This document shows positions 9,847 through 19,716 of a DNA stretch of 64,000 bases, in pieces. The notes beneath the pieces are model-generated. The model was not told the origin of the DNA, did not search any database, and worked only from the letters and a program-made list of their open reading frames with translations. Each line of letters begins with the position of its first letter. The stretch's first letter is position 1. A program made the translations under genes and the position numbers. The DNA is from Symsagittifera roscoffensis. Its lineage: Eukaryota > Xenacoelomorpha > Acoela > Convolutidae. The stretch spans positions 9,210,386 to 9,274,385 of the forward strand of contig NC_087063.1 in assembly GCF_963678635.1 (NCBI RefSeq), given 5' to 3'.

Positions 9847-11759
9847 GAAGAATGGGCTTCACGCGGGAAGATCTGATTCCTACGAATCTCCGACTGGCAG
9901 CCGCAAATCGAGGAGCCATCTACGTAGCCGGATGAACACCGATAACGGTCCTTCACATGGGAGGACGAGATCTTTGGATGAGCTTCCTGGTGGTAGAGAA
10001 TCTGGACGATGCCGACCAATTCATTTTGGGCAGAGATTTTGTCAGGAATTTTGACGTGATGATTGATTTGAACAACGGTCTGATACGGATTAGAAACCCG
10101 GACCGAAAGTATGTTAAGAGACCAATTAATAGGATAATAACAGACGAAAATAAGGTACCAGTTTTTTTGGATAGAAAAGTAAAATTAAAACCAGGACAAG
10201 CTGTAGTAGCAATTTTTAGAATGAGAAATTTGAATTCGTTGAGTGATAGTAAACAGGTTTGCTTGGTACCGAATCCAAATAGTCAGAGTTCGGTGATTTT
10301 AGGCCGGAGCTTCTCGGTAACGCGAAACGGACTGTGTGTCAGTGTGTTGTTGAACACACTGGACACCACGGTTTCAATCCAGCGTGGAAAGAAGCTTGGC
10401 TACGCTTTGCCGATGAGGACCGACTATGAGGAGACACAAAACTTGAAGAAATATAGTGTGAAAGACTGTCCTTATCATGCCAATAAAGATAAAATTTTTA
10501 AGAGGATTAATGAATTAAAATATATTCTTAAATTGTTTTCAATGAAATCCGAAACGGACGACGGGTTATCAAGCTGCTCGAATTTTCCGGAACGCCCCTC
10601 GTCATATGAACTAGATTCTGACAAACCGGTTTGGCCAGAAATAGAACATTTAAAAGGGAAAATAGGTGAGGGAGATTTTGAAAAATTGCGGGACCTCCTA
10701 AATCGGAACGCCGATGTATTTTCAAAACATAAGGCGGACATCGGTTGCTGTAATTTCGTCGAACACGAGATCGAACTAGAAGAGGGCGCCGTTCCCCATA
10801 GGGAAGGCGCAAGGCGAATGACGCCACATAAATCGGAAGCGTGCCGAGCGGAAATAGAAATGTTGCTTGAATACGACATGATAGAACCCTCGAAATCGCC
10901 ATGGGCTTGCGGGGTAGTATTGGCGAAAAAGAAAGGGGGGCAGCTTAGATTTTGTTGCGACTTTCGTTACTTGAACGCGGTTACAATAAAAGATGCGTAC
11001 CCGATACCGCGAATAGACGAGAGCCTATCTAAACTTGGTGATGCCAAGTTCTTCACCACATTGGACTTAGGTTCTGCCTTCTGGCAGGTCCCTCTGCGAA
11101 AGAAGGACAGAGAGAAAACCGGATTCGCGTGCGAATTGGGGTTGTACCAGTGGAAGAGGATGCCCTTCGGCTTGTGCAATGCAACAGCAACTTTTCAAAG
11201 GCTGATGGCTCAGGCTTTGACAGGAGTGACCAAAAAGTACGGGAATCTCTTGATGTGCTATGTGGATGACGTAGTCATAGCGACACCGACCCCGGAGGAT
11301 CACATTGATCGGCTCGATGAGGTCTTTGGATGCATGAAAAGAGCAGGATTAAAGTGCAAACCATCGAAATGTGAAATCCTTAGGGACTCGATTAAGTACC
11401 TAGGACGAATGGTGGATAGGCATGGTGTGAGGCCGGACCCGGAAGCAGTGGAAGCAGTGTTGACATGGAAAGCCCCCAGAACGGACACACAGCTCCTGAG
11501 CTTCCTAGAGTTTGCCAATTACTACCGAGAATTCATAAAAGGATATGCGGACAAGGTTTACCCGATGCAGAAGCTGATGCGCAACAAAGGGAAAAAGTTC
11601 GAATGGAACGATGAGGCACAGGTTGCTTTCGAGAACATAAAGCGGGAACTGTGCGAAGCGCCAGTGCTGGGCATGCCTACAGAAAAGGGCATGTATGTTC
11701 TCGACACAGACGCATCGGTGGTGGCCATCTCAGGAATCTTGCATCAAGAGCAAGAATAG
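9847..11759 (+). pseudogene. pol: pol: protease C-terminus, reverse transcriptase, RNase H start
   Basis: After a TGA at 9936-9938 the frame is open from 9957. It contains the protease flap/ILGRD region (about 10020), a linker, and then the RT: FCCDFRYLNAVT (about 10950), DLGSAFWQVPL, MPFGLCNATATF, the catalytic YVDD at 11259-11270 and KCEILRDSIKYLG. The connection domain leads into RNase H with its first catalytic Asp in LDTDAS (about 11703). TAG at 11757-11759 cuts RNase H between its first and second catalytic residues, so it is a nonsense mutation rather than a gene end. The RT is of the Ty3/gypsy type by motif and domain order. Confidence 0.88.
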
Positions 11760-14027
11760 AACGGAAGAACAGTTCTCCGTCCCATTGCATACGGCAGCAA
11801 AGTCTTGAGTGACACAGAGATGAAATATGGCGCACCAAAAGCAGAAATGTTTGCAGTAGTCACCTTTGTGGAGAAGTACCGTGCATACTTGGGGAGCGCT
11901 CCCTTCAAGTTACGCGTGGACAACAGAGCGTTATCCTGGTTGAAGACCTACTCGATGGATCAGAGTTATATTGGTAGATGGATAGTAAGATTGGATGGCT
12001 ACCATATGATAATCGAACATAGGATGCGTGATAAACACCAGAATGGTCACAGCCTCAGCAAGAAAACTGAGTTCTATGAAAGATTGGAGCAGAAGCAGGC
12101 CAATCAGGTGGAAATAAAGGAGGGATTCTCGTTTCTGGACAAAGAAACTTATGAAGCGCTTCCCTTGACGAGATGGTTGGATAAGTCTGGACATCCAATT
12201 CCAGGGCACCCTGAGCTACCTGTAGAGAAAGCAGCCGAGATAAAGATCCTGTCCAAGGAGGACCCGGTCCCCTTGGATTTGTTGCTGCGTTCGAACCTGG
12301 TCCAGCAAGAACTCTCTCGCATGAATATAAACAGCCTCTCATTATTGGATAAAACGGTGCAAGTCACACCACAAGTGATGCGGATGCTGGGTGGATTGTT
12401 AGAAAGAGAAGTGACCAGAGATGACCCCGAGTGGACAGCAGCAGTGGCATCACTAACAGTCAGTGAGAAGGTGAAGATCATGCCGTCCAGGAGACAGCAC
12501 GAAGAGAACGAAAGGGATTGTAGGACAATAGTTCAGCAACTAGTATCCTCAATACCCCAAGAGATTTTAACAAGTACTTCTTACGGACAGAAAGAACAGG
12601 GGAGCAGCAAGCGAAAGAAAACCGTCACCTTTGTAGACCGGGATAAAGAGGGTGAAGTTGTAGAACAAAATCTGGCGCAAGACTATTTGTCCGGGGAGAA
12701 GGATGATGAGAAGAACCAGCGATCACAAGATCAACACCCGGGACAAGGAAATTTGTCCGGGGAGTCTGAGATAAACGAGGAAATTCCTGATGAGAAACAG
12801 GACCCAGAGAAGAAGGTTTTGTCCGGGGAGTTCAGATGGATGCGAAGAAAGCACAGACATGATCTGGAGGAGCGTGCAGTCTCCAGCACAACCTCTTCGA
12901 CGGATGATGATTCCCGAAACTCAGGAATGGACACCTATTCAGACAGGAACTCGAGTTCGGGATCCGAACTGTCAGAACTAGCGATACACACGCTACTAGT
13001 GGAAACTCGGGCAAGGGACCTGGACAGAGAAGTGTACCAGGATCCTGACAGTGATCGCTACCTAATACCAAGCGAAAGAGTCTTTGACAACGCAGCGGAT
13101 GACTTAGAAACGATAGCGGTATCGAAACGCTCGATAAGCCTGTTGCCACAGAAAGAGGCAGTCAGGACTGATCTTCAACCGTTTCAGCAAGAAACACAAC
13201 CGTTGGCGAAGATTTGGTGCGTTAAGATGGAAGAAGACACACATCAGCCCAACGAGCTGAATAGTCAGATGAGGGTCATGAAGACGTACTTGAAGGCGAG
13301 ATACAGACTCTCGGACCTTCTAAGGGCGCAGAGAAATGATCGCATGACAAGCAACCTAAAAAGGTGGATAGAAAACGGTGCACCTGACAAAGGTGACCTA
13401 GAAGAAGACAGCTATAGGATCCTGAGACAATACTTCATGCAGAAGGAGGGGAGATTATATCTGAACAAGGACGGGATCGTGGCTTGCAGGAGAAGAGAAG
13501 AAGACAAGGTCTTATACAAATATAACGCGATAGTGTTGCCGCAACTCTATCAGACAGAACTATTATTCAGGTCGCATGATCAGATGGGCCATCAACGGAT
13601 CGACAAAGTGTATCAGAGGATCCTGAAGCGCTTTGAGTGGCCTGGAATGAAAAAGGCATGTGAGAAATGGGTAACAGCGTGCCTGTCATGCCAACAGGTC
13701 AAGGATCCAAGGAAATTACGATTTCCTTTACAATCGATTGAGTCGTCTGAATTCAACGAGGTGGTGCAGATAGATCACCAGAAGATATGCATGACAGACA
13801 GCGGTTATAACCAAGTCTTGGTCATGATAGATCACTTCACGAAGTATGCAGAGGCCGTGCCCTGCATAACTGCCTCGGCGGAAGAGACATGCGACCACCT
13901 GATCAATACGTGGATAGCAAGACATGGTTGTCCGATGACGTTTCAATCGGATAATGCAACAGGTCGCTCAGGCTCACTCCACGACATACCACCCTCAAAC
14001 GAATGGCCTAGTGGAAAGACAGAATAG
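11760..14027 (+). pseudogene. pol: pol: RNase H remainder, linker and integrase core
   Basis: The frame continues unchanged from the TAG. RNase H shows Glu in KAEMFAVV and Asp in LRVDNRALSWL. The last catalytic position, normally Asp in NADxLS, reads NGHSLS here. A long acidic linker (12100-13300) carries a 22-residue repeat with LSGE. Integrase follows: an HHCC zinc module (SHDQMGH and ACLSCQ, about 13570-13700) and catalytic Asps in QIDHQ (about 13770) and QSDN (about 13947). Just after the second Asp about 20 nt are missing and the frame shifts, so translation ends at 14027 in non-native residues. Integrase joins element DNA to the host chromosome. Confidence 0.85.
12686..12830 (+). repeat. 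Three copies of TTTGTCCGGGGAG at 66-bp spacing
   Basis: Exact 13-mers start at 12686, 12752 and 12818, each encoding LSGE in frame. The intervening 22-residue units are acidic and otherwise poorly conserved. The same 13-mer occurs at 15262-15274 in another codon phase, and an 11-nt match forms the polypurine tract at 26014-26024. Confidence 0.85.
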
Positions 14028-14991
14028 GACGTTAGTATCGATGCTGAGGGTATATTGTTCCAGGTATATGACCGACTGGGACAGATACCTTCCACAGGTG
14101 ATGGGGGCATATAACAGCACGCAACACTCCACCACTGGAGTCAGTCCACACATGATGTTGACTGGACACGAGAAGTCTTTACCCTTAACCTTCTTCTACC
14201 CAGAATATGAGGGAAAGAAAACGTCCCTACAGGTCTACGTGAGGGATGTGATCAGACGCCAACATGAGTTGAACGATTTGTGTAGACGAAACACTCAGCA
14301 AGCACAGGCAAGGCAGAGGAAAAGATTCGACAAGAAAGCAGCTGGTGCAAAGGCCTACTCGGTGGGAGACTACGTATGGGTATTTCAGAACGTTATACCA
14401 CCGAAAGGAACAAAGAAGCTTCTAAAAAAGTGGAGGGGACCCTTCATGATTACGGAGGTGCACCAGGAGGGACGTTTTTATAGACTGAGTACTGGCCGAG
14501 CCGCCCACTACGAGAACATCAAGCCTCACAATCCATCGACAGAAGACTGGTGTATACCTGCAGACATGGAAGAAGGGGATTATCTAATGATGGATCCTGC
14601 TTGTGAGGTCAATGAAAAAGGCACCAGGGAGAAGAACGATGGAAACGAAGTCGTAGAGGAAGGTACGGATACACCATTGGACCTGGATCCAAGAGATCAG
14701 ATAGAAGCGGGCGATGAAAACTCACCCTACGCAGAAGAGGATTGGCAGGATCCCGAACAGATAGAGGTTCCCAAGAACTTGGAACCAGATCTTCCGTTCA
14801 CGATGCGGACTCGTCAGAAGGACGGGAGGAGACCAAGAAAGAAATACAATCCTTACGGTGACGACTTTGTAGTGGATAGGATAGATCTAAAGAAAATAGT
14901 GGAGGAAGTAGTGGGTTTAGAGGAAATAACCGTGTCACAAGACATTGACATAGTCGATGATCACAACGATGAGTGGGTTGACGACTGGTAG
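13954..14991 (+). pseudogene. pol: pol: integrase catalytic end and C-terminal domain
   Basis: This frame resumes the integrase after the deletion. The third catalytic residue is Glu in NGLVERQNRTL (about 14000). The C-terminal DNA-binding region shows the GPF/GPY module (WRGPFMITEV, about 14430), followed by an acidic tail. TAG at 14989-14991 ends the frame, but the same frame stays open after it for another 298 codons into the macro-like domain. The stop may therefore be a nonsense change of a Trp codon or a leaky terminator. No chromodomain is seen. Confidence 0.82.
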
Positions 14992-15885
14992 AAACCCGAG
15001 GTAGAATTCGACGATGAGCAACAGCAGTCAAATGAACAAGACCTGACGAACCTGCGTGTCTTAGAGTGGCTGAACGAAATGACATCAGACCCTAAAAAGA
15101 CCAGCGTTACGATTCAAGACGTAGATCGTGAAAGCGCGAAATACATTAAGACCGAACGAGATCATCCTTCCTGGGCTGCCCAGGAAGGACAACTTCTCAT
15201 TCCAGCTTCTAACCTTGACTTGATATCCGGTATGCGATCGACGGGGACGCCGATGGATGTTTTTGTCCGGGGAGTGGGGGTAGGACTTACCCACACTGAA
15301 AACCTGATAATAAAAAAATTGAGAATAGCAAGAGAAACAGGAGAGTTAGAAGCAGAAACAGGCGAAGAACCTAAGAAACCTGACATAGGCAGGGTAGTTG
15401 AGTCATATTTTAACTTACCAAATGAATATTCAAGTAACATAATACTAACAGACAGTGATTTCATACTCACAAACAGAACATGTGCGATAACAATCACCGC
15501 AGACATGAGTTTTAGGACAGCGTTAGCGGCAGATTTTAAGAGAGAATACAAAAACGTGGAATTCCTTTGGAAGCAAAGACCAGGGATAGGGGGCGTAGCA
15601 GCCTTACCTCCGGCGGTGTCGCAGATACCGGGAAAGTACTTATGCTTCTTGGTAACGAGGTCGACGGAGAAGCAGCAAGTGGACCCAGAAAACCTAGTCT
15701 TGTCTTTGACGAGGCTGAGGGACTTCCTTGTAGAAATGGACGTGAAGGAGCTCTCGCTTCCAGTGTACGATCCAAACAGAGGAAGACTACATCCTCGGGA
15801 ATTGTACGCGCTTGTACACGTGATAGTCTCTGATACGAACATAAAAGTATATCTACAGAAGAAATATTACTTAAGTATAGGCTGA
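14992..15885 (+). CDS. Macro-domain-like protein in frame behind integrase
   Basis: The first ATG in this frame is at 15079, giving 268 residues; upstream codons back to the TAG at 14989 are also open. From that ATG, residues about 120-265 follow the layout of TARG1/ALC1-type macro domains: a start like DFILTNRTCAITITAD, a helix AADFKREYKNVEFLW, GGVAALPP, KYLCFLVTR, a helix LSLTRLRDFLVEMDVKELSL, then HPRELYALVHVIVSDTNIKV. Macro domains bind or remove ADP-ribose. The Gly-rich loop 1 (MGAGIA in TARG1) is FRTALA here, and the loop-2 GCGLD is replaced by YDPNRG, so the catalytic Asp is missing and binding may be lost or altered. The polypurine-like 13-mer at 15262 lies in its N-terminal part. The assignment is from pattern memory and needs a profile search. 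Confidence 0.6.
   Translation, partial: KPEVEFDDEQQQSNEQDLTNLRVLEWLNEMTSDPKKTSVTIQDVDRESAKYIKTERDHPSWAAQEGQLLIPASNLDLISGMRSTGTPMDVFVRGVGVGLTHTENLIIKKLRIARETGELEAETGEEPKKPDIGRVVESYFNLPNEYSSNIILTDSDFILTNRTCAITITADMSFRTALAADFKREYKNVEFLWKQRPGIGGVAALPPAVSQIPGKYLCFLVTRSTEKQQVDPENLVLSLTRLRDFLVEMDVKELSLPVYDPNRGRLHPRELYALVHVIVSDTNIKVYLQKKYYLSIG
15262..15274 (+). promoter_or_regulatory. Polypurine-tract-like 13-mer, candidate central PPT
   Basis: TTTGTCCGGGGAG followed by TGGGGG. It is read as FVRGV here, a different codon phase from the LSGE copies at 12686-12830, so the match is at nucleotide rather than protein level. The terminal PPT at 26014-26024 shares TGTCCGGGGAG. Confidence 0.5.
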
Positions 15886-16260
15886 GTGATGTGCGAAAGA
15901 GTGTTAGGTCAAAGACTAAGTTGCATGTGATATGTGTGTTAGGTTATGTTATGTGTTAGGTTATTAAGATCATGGGTAAGTAGGGGTTGTGACCATGAAC
16001 AACTAAATGACGATCTTGGAAATAGAACCAAAGTTTGGACTGTCCAATCTTAGGTCGAATTCCAAAATTTTAGAAACCAATTGATTTTAATAGGATAAAT
16101 ATCTTTTTATCTGAGCTGCTTTAAGCAAATTTTAACGATATATGTTAAGGTGAAACTGACAAGTGTGACATTCGTGATTTCTTTTCTAGATCCTGATTGA
16201 TCATTTAAGTTACTCACTTGAGTCAAAGAATCGAATCAAATCAAACTTGAAAAGAATAGA
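15886..16260 (+). promoter_or_regulatory. Spacer with splice-like signals before the second coding region
   Basis: This 375-bp gap has many stops in all frames. A strong donor consensus GGTAAGTAG (GT at 15976) is followed by an acceptor-like TTTCTTTTCTAG ending at 16189, 72 nt before the ATG at 16261. Retroviruses express their 3' gene from a spliced RNA using an acceptor in this position. A 214-nt local intron or use of the acceptor with a donor in the leader are both possible. A repeated TGTGTTAGGTTAT phrase occurs at about 15931-15965. Confidence 0.45.
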
Positions 16261-16584
16261 ATGGACAACTTCAACCTGGATGAATTGATGGACCTGGCAG
16301 AGGCATATGTAGGACCGATGGTAGATGCGATCTATCGTCGGCTGATCGAACGAGACTTCGCTCTGGAGGACCCAGAGGTGGTCATGTTGCTGACCGCCCT
16401 GATCAACATCTTGGGGCACGACAACCGTGGGGACCGCCCCACGGAAGTCCTGTTGATGGCAGCATATGGAGAAAGAGGAGTACTAGACCGCCCGAACATG
16501 AGAGTGATGAGGCGGAGAAACGGGGCTCTCTCAGGGAGTGACTTGGCGAATGAACCTGGATTGGGAAGTTCTAGGACTTACTAA
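16261..16584 (+). CDS. Start of the second coding region (ORF2), short helical segment
   Basis: The ATG at 16261 is the first in a frame that stays open, apart from five stops, to 23361. The first 107 codons encode an acidic, probably helical segment (MDNFNLDELMDLAEAYVG) with no domain I recognise. TAA at 16582-16584 stops it, and the next in-frame ATG is only 10 nt further on. The stop lies in TTACTAACCAGGTGAG, which also resembles a branch point and a splice donor. Either nonsense mutation, reinitiation or splicing could be at work. Confidence 0.55.
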   Translation: MDNFNLDELMDLAEAYVGPMVDAIYRRLIERDFALEDPEVVMLLTALINILGHDNRGDRPTEVLLMAAYGERGVLDRPNMRVMRRRNGALSGSDLANEPGLGSSRTY

Positions 16585-16593
16585 CCAGGTGAG

Positions 16594-18801
16594 ATGCCAA
16601 TGCCCTCTAAGCCTAAACCTGGGTTGACGAGAATGCATCGGGAGATGAACAGCGAGGCGACCTCGTCTGGTTCACAACTGAGAGCAGCTGTGCCACAAAA
16701 AAGGGCGAAAGTAACACAGAAGGTTCAGACGAACCAAACCATACAAGATCTGGACGAGATGAACGATCAGCTGAGAAGTACGAAGAAGGAGCTGGACGAG
16801 ATGACCAGAAGCATGCTCCAGATGGAGGAAGATCGGGACATGTGGAGAAAGTTGTTTGAAGACTGCAACAAAAAGCAGGGTCAAGAGATCGAACGCTTAA
16901 GGCAGGAATACAAAGAGCGATCGGAGCAGGTGGCGTTGACAACGGCCGTGGAGAAAGTGATACCTGCAAGGGATATTCCTCGTGGGCAGTCCCCGATGGA
17001 GCTCTTGACGCCTCGAGAATTGAGTCAAACAACGGAGACACGACCTCCAGTAGATACAAATCGAGTAACGATCCCGGATCCTAGTGACACCTTGGGTGAC
17101 CCCGTCGTAGAACAGACAGTGAGGAAACTGATAGAGACAGCTGGACGACTGGTCGCTAACAAGAATGCGCCAGGTTCCGGGGTGACTGCACCCTATGGAA
17201 CGATTGACGATACGGGCAGAGTACAACTCTCCCAGACCGTGATCAGACAAGGGATAAGTAATGTGACACCACTCATGGGGAGCTCGAGAATCCCAGAGAG
17301 GAAAGTACGAAAGATGCCAGCGAAGAAAGTGTCTCGTGTAATAGACGTGCAGAAGAATAATCAATTGAAGTATAATTTCACGGGAGTTCCGGAGACAGAT
17401 CCGAGGGCCTGCTTCAATCGAGCTACCTGGAGCCCGGCTGTGAACCTGCAGCAACCACCACTCGGGACATCTCACCTGATATTGGGTGACAGTTTAGTCA
17501 GAGTGCTGTCGAATTTGAGGACCTCGTGGGTCACCACGGTGATGGCCTTTGGAGGTGCGACGATAGCCCAATTATATCGGATGGTGGAACTGATGAATCC
17601 AGGGAAGATTCCCAATGTGATGATCTTAGTTGGGACGAATGACATCTCCAGAGGATCAGACGAGCAGGAAGCACTGTGGGAGTCAATGATGGTGTGTTTG
17701 TTCACTACCCTCTGGCAGAAGTTCAGTTGCGCGGTACTGACCGTTTGCACTGTGCCAATGAATACGAGAAGCCTGACAGCATCAGAAAGGAGGCACAACG
17801 AGGGAGTCATGAGATGGAACAACATCTTGAGGAACCTAGCAAATCGAAATGCCGGAAGGATGATCCTCATGGACATTGAACATGAGTTGAGAGCCATTGA
17901 TCAGGCCAGACTGACCACAGATGGCATCCACTTCGACAGTATCGAAGGACAAGCTTGGTTGAATCGAGTCTTCCAAGAACGGTTGGAGGAGCTGGAAGCA
18001 GAACTCTTTGACACAGGAGTGCTGAAGGAAGAGGGAACGGTGAGTGATGCGGTAATTACCACCTTTGTGCCTCCTAGCCTGGAAACACGCCTGGGTACGG
18101 TCCCAGCCGTCACGAATTACCGGCAACAAAGCTCCAGCGAACCAGGTCGAAGAACAGACGTGCAGGATCGGTTAGGAGAAGCACCGATGAGGAGAACAAT
18201 CCATCCTAGGAGAAGGATAGGACCTGTCAACCAACCAATCGAAGAAGTAGCAGGCACATCTAGATCGGACACTAGATCAGAGACGACGAGTACCAGTCGA
18301 GAGGAAAGACCGAGCAGAGGCTCATTGTTGTGGTCGAGATCCATACCGTCTCCTTGGCATATATACAAAGACGAACTAATGAAGCTGGACCTGCAGATAG
18401 TAAGCTTCATCGAAGATGCAAGGAGGATGTTGAATGGAGCGATGCTATCCGTCAGCAGATTGTACTCGATAACCGGCGTGGACTGGTTGATAGCCGCTAG
18501 CATAAATTTCAGCTCCACGACGGCCTTGAGATTTGCTGATTTGGAGGGACTGCCCTCTAACAACATGATGGGACCAGTGAATGCGAGACCGTTGCAAGAT
18601 GTGAGATTGAACCATGATGAGGGGAATCGTGAAGAGAGACCAGGAAGATTCCTGACGGCGAGAGCACCGATTGGACAACACGTGAAGATATTTAGGCAGC
18701 TGACGACACCACCTGGTCATGTGAAGGAGAGAGTGTACCCAAAACTAGTGAACCAAGATGGTGATGCCCAGAGATATGGCGGATTGACAGCGATAAAGTA
18801 A
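16594..18801 (+). CDS. ORF2: coiled coil and SGNH/GDSL hydrolase domain
   Basis: 735 residues. Positions about 45-115 form a coiled coil rich in Glu, Lys and Arg. The SGNH hydrolase domain spans about 290-480: block I LILGDSL with Ser300, block II Gly320 in AFGGATI, block III VGTNDIS with Asn349, and block V DGIHFD with Asp443 and His446. All four signature residues (Ser, Gly, Asn, His) and the Asp of the triad are present, so an active esterase or lipase is plausible. SGNH esterase domains are known in ORF1 of some CR1-type LINEs but are not usual in LTR elements. The C-terminal 230 residues are Arg/Ser-rich and then helical. TAA at 18799-18801 ends it, with the same frame open beyond. Confidence 0.75.
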   Translation: MPMPSKPKPGLTRMHREMNSEATSSGSQLRAAVPQKRAKVTQKVQTNQTIQDLDEMNDQLRSTKKELDEMTRSMLQMEEDRDMWRKLFEDCNKKQGQEIERLRQEYKERSEQVALTTAVEKVIPARDIPRGQSPMELLTPRELSQTTETRPPVDTNRVTIPDPSDTLGDPVVEQTVRKLIETAGRLVANKNAPGSGVTAPYGTIDDTGRVQLSQTVIRQGISNVTPLMGSSRIPERKVRKMPAKKVSRVIDVQKNNQLKYNFTGVPETDPRACFNRATWSPAVNLQQPPLGTSHLILGDSLVRVLSNLRTSWVTTVMAFGGATIAQLYRMVELMNPGKIPNVMILVGTNDISRGSDEQEALWESMMVCLFTTLWQKFSCAVLTVCTVPMNTRSLTASERRHNEGVMRWNNILRNLANRNAGRMILMDIEHELRAIDQARLTTDGIHFDSIEGQAWLNRVFQERLEELEAELFDTGVLKEEGTVSDAVITTFVPPSLETRLGTVPAVTNYRQQSSSEPGRRTDVQDRLGEAPMRRTIHPRRRIGPVNQPIEEVAGTSRSDTRSETTSTSREERPSRGSLLWSRSIPSPWHIYKDELMKLDLQIVSFIEDARRMLNGAMLSVSRLYSITGVDWLIAASINFSSTTALRFADLEGLPSNNMMGPVNARPLQDVRLNHDEGNREERPGRFLTARAPIGQHVKIFRQLTTPPGHVKERVYPKLVNQDGDAQRYGGLTAIK

Positions 18802-19716
18802 GATGAGACCATCTTCGCCGCCTATGACAAAGCAGAGATGAGGAAGGCCAAAATCATGGTAGTAGCGAATTCAGAGTTCGTGTACACCTCCAAGTCTTTG
18901 TTTTGGCCGGACGTCATAATGTTGGCCGCGGTTGACCTAGACCTATTGCAATCAGTGTCTTTGGCTATAGGGGTACAAAGGCAGACAGAAATGAACCCAA
19001 TTACGATTGTGTTTGCTGGCATCAATGACCATCTACATAGTAGAGGTTTTCTGAGCAGGCTCAGAGATCCTGCAACAGCAGAAAACGCAGTATGGCCAGC
19101 AATAAAAGACATCCTGGAGTCGATGGGTGAAGTGGTGGATGCGACGAAGGAGGGGTCATTCAATAAAGTGGCGTTGAGAGTAGTATTCGCGTTGTCTCCG
19201 GGATATGCACATCTCCCGGATGGACTGAAGTTTGTGTATGCAATGGTAGCCTTACTTTCGGAAGGAAAATATGATGTGATCATATCGGCCCCGAATCGCA
19301 TGATAGAATTGGAGAACCTGAGGCCACTTAAGGCTGAACTGCCTGCAGTACGGTCAGATATCTCAAACGCGATGAGAGGATTCAAGGACCACGCGCTACA
19401 CATGTTAGTGTTGGACGAAGTGCTGGGGTTGGAACTGTCCAACTTCAGTCGGCAACTCAAACTGAAACCGGGAATAGACGACGACCATCGAGTGATCACG
19501 GCAATGTCCAACGATTTATGGTTCCGAGCAATGGAAGTGGCGAGTGAAGACACAAGAAGAAAAAACTCACTAGAGACGAGAGCTCATCTGGAGGCGATGG
19601 TTCTGAGAACCAAGCCGGAAGCCAACCAGTGGCTACACCTGAATCCTAGAGTAGCAGCATTGGGTGCAGATGCTTTTCAGCAAGGCCCCGTAATGATCAC
19701 GAAGATACATGCCTAG
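18802..19716 (+). CDS. ORF2: possible second, diverged SGNH-like domain
   Basis: The frame continues from the previous stop; the first ATG is at 18838, giving 292 residues. Residues 5-66 read IMVVANSEFVYT at the start and TIVFAGINDHLHSRG later. The spacing and hydrophobic strands resemble block I and block III (G-x-N-D) of SGNH hydrolases, with N63, but the GDS motif is NSE and no clear block V His is seen. Later patterns such as LPDGLKFVYAMVALLSEGKYDVI keep an alternating strand-helix look. It could be a dead hydrolase paralogue or another Rossmann-like fold. TAG at 19714-19716 is followed at once by TTG ATG in the same frame. Confidence 0.45.
   Translation, partial: DETIFAAYDKAEMRKAKIMVVANSEFVYTSKSLFWPDVIMLAAVDLDLLQSVSLAIGVQRQTEMNPITIVFAGINDHLHSRGFLSRLRDPATAENAVWPAIKDILESMGEVVDATKEGSFNKVALRVVFALSPGYAHLPDGLKFVYAMVALLSEGKYDVIISAPNRMIELENLRPLKAELPAVRSDISNAMRGFKDHALHMLVLDEVLGLELSNFSRQLKLKPGIDDDHRVITAMSNDLWFRAMEVASEDTRRKNSLETRAHLEAMVLRTKPEANQWLHLNPRVAALGADAFQQGPVMITKIHA

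Noticed and set aside
15162-15842. Long minus-strand frame of 226 codons opposite the macro-like ORF
   Set aside because: Shadow of the plus-strand gene: no domain, no promoter, Ser/Thr-rich composition typical of antisense reading.
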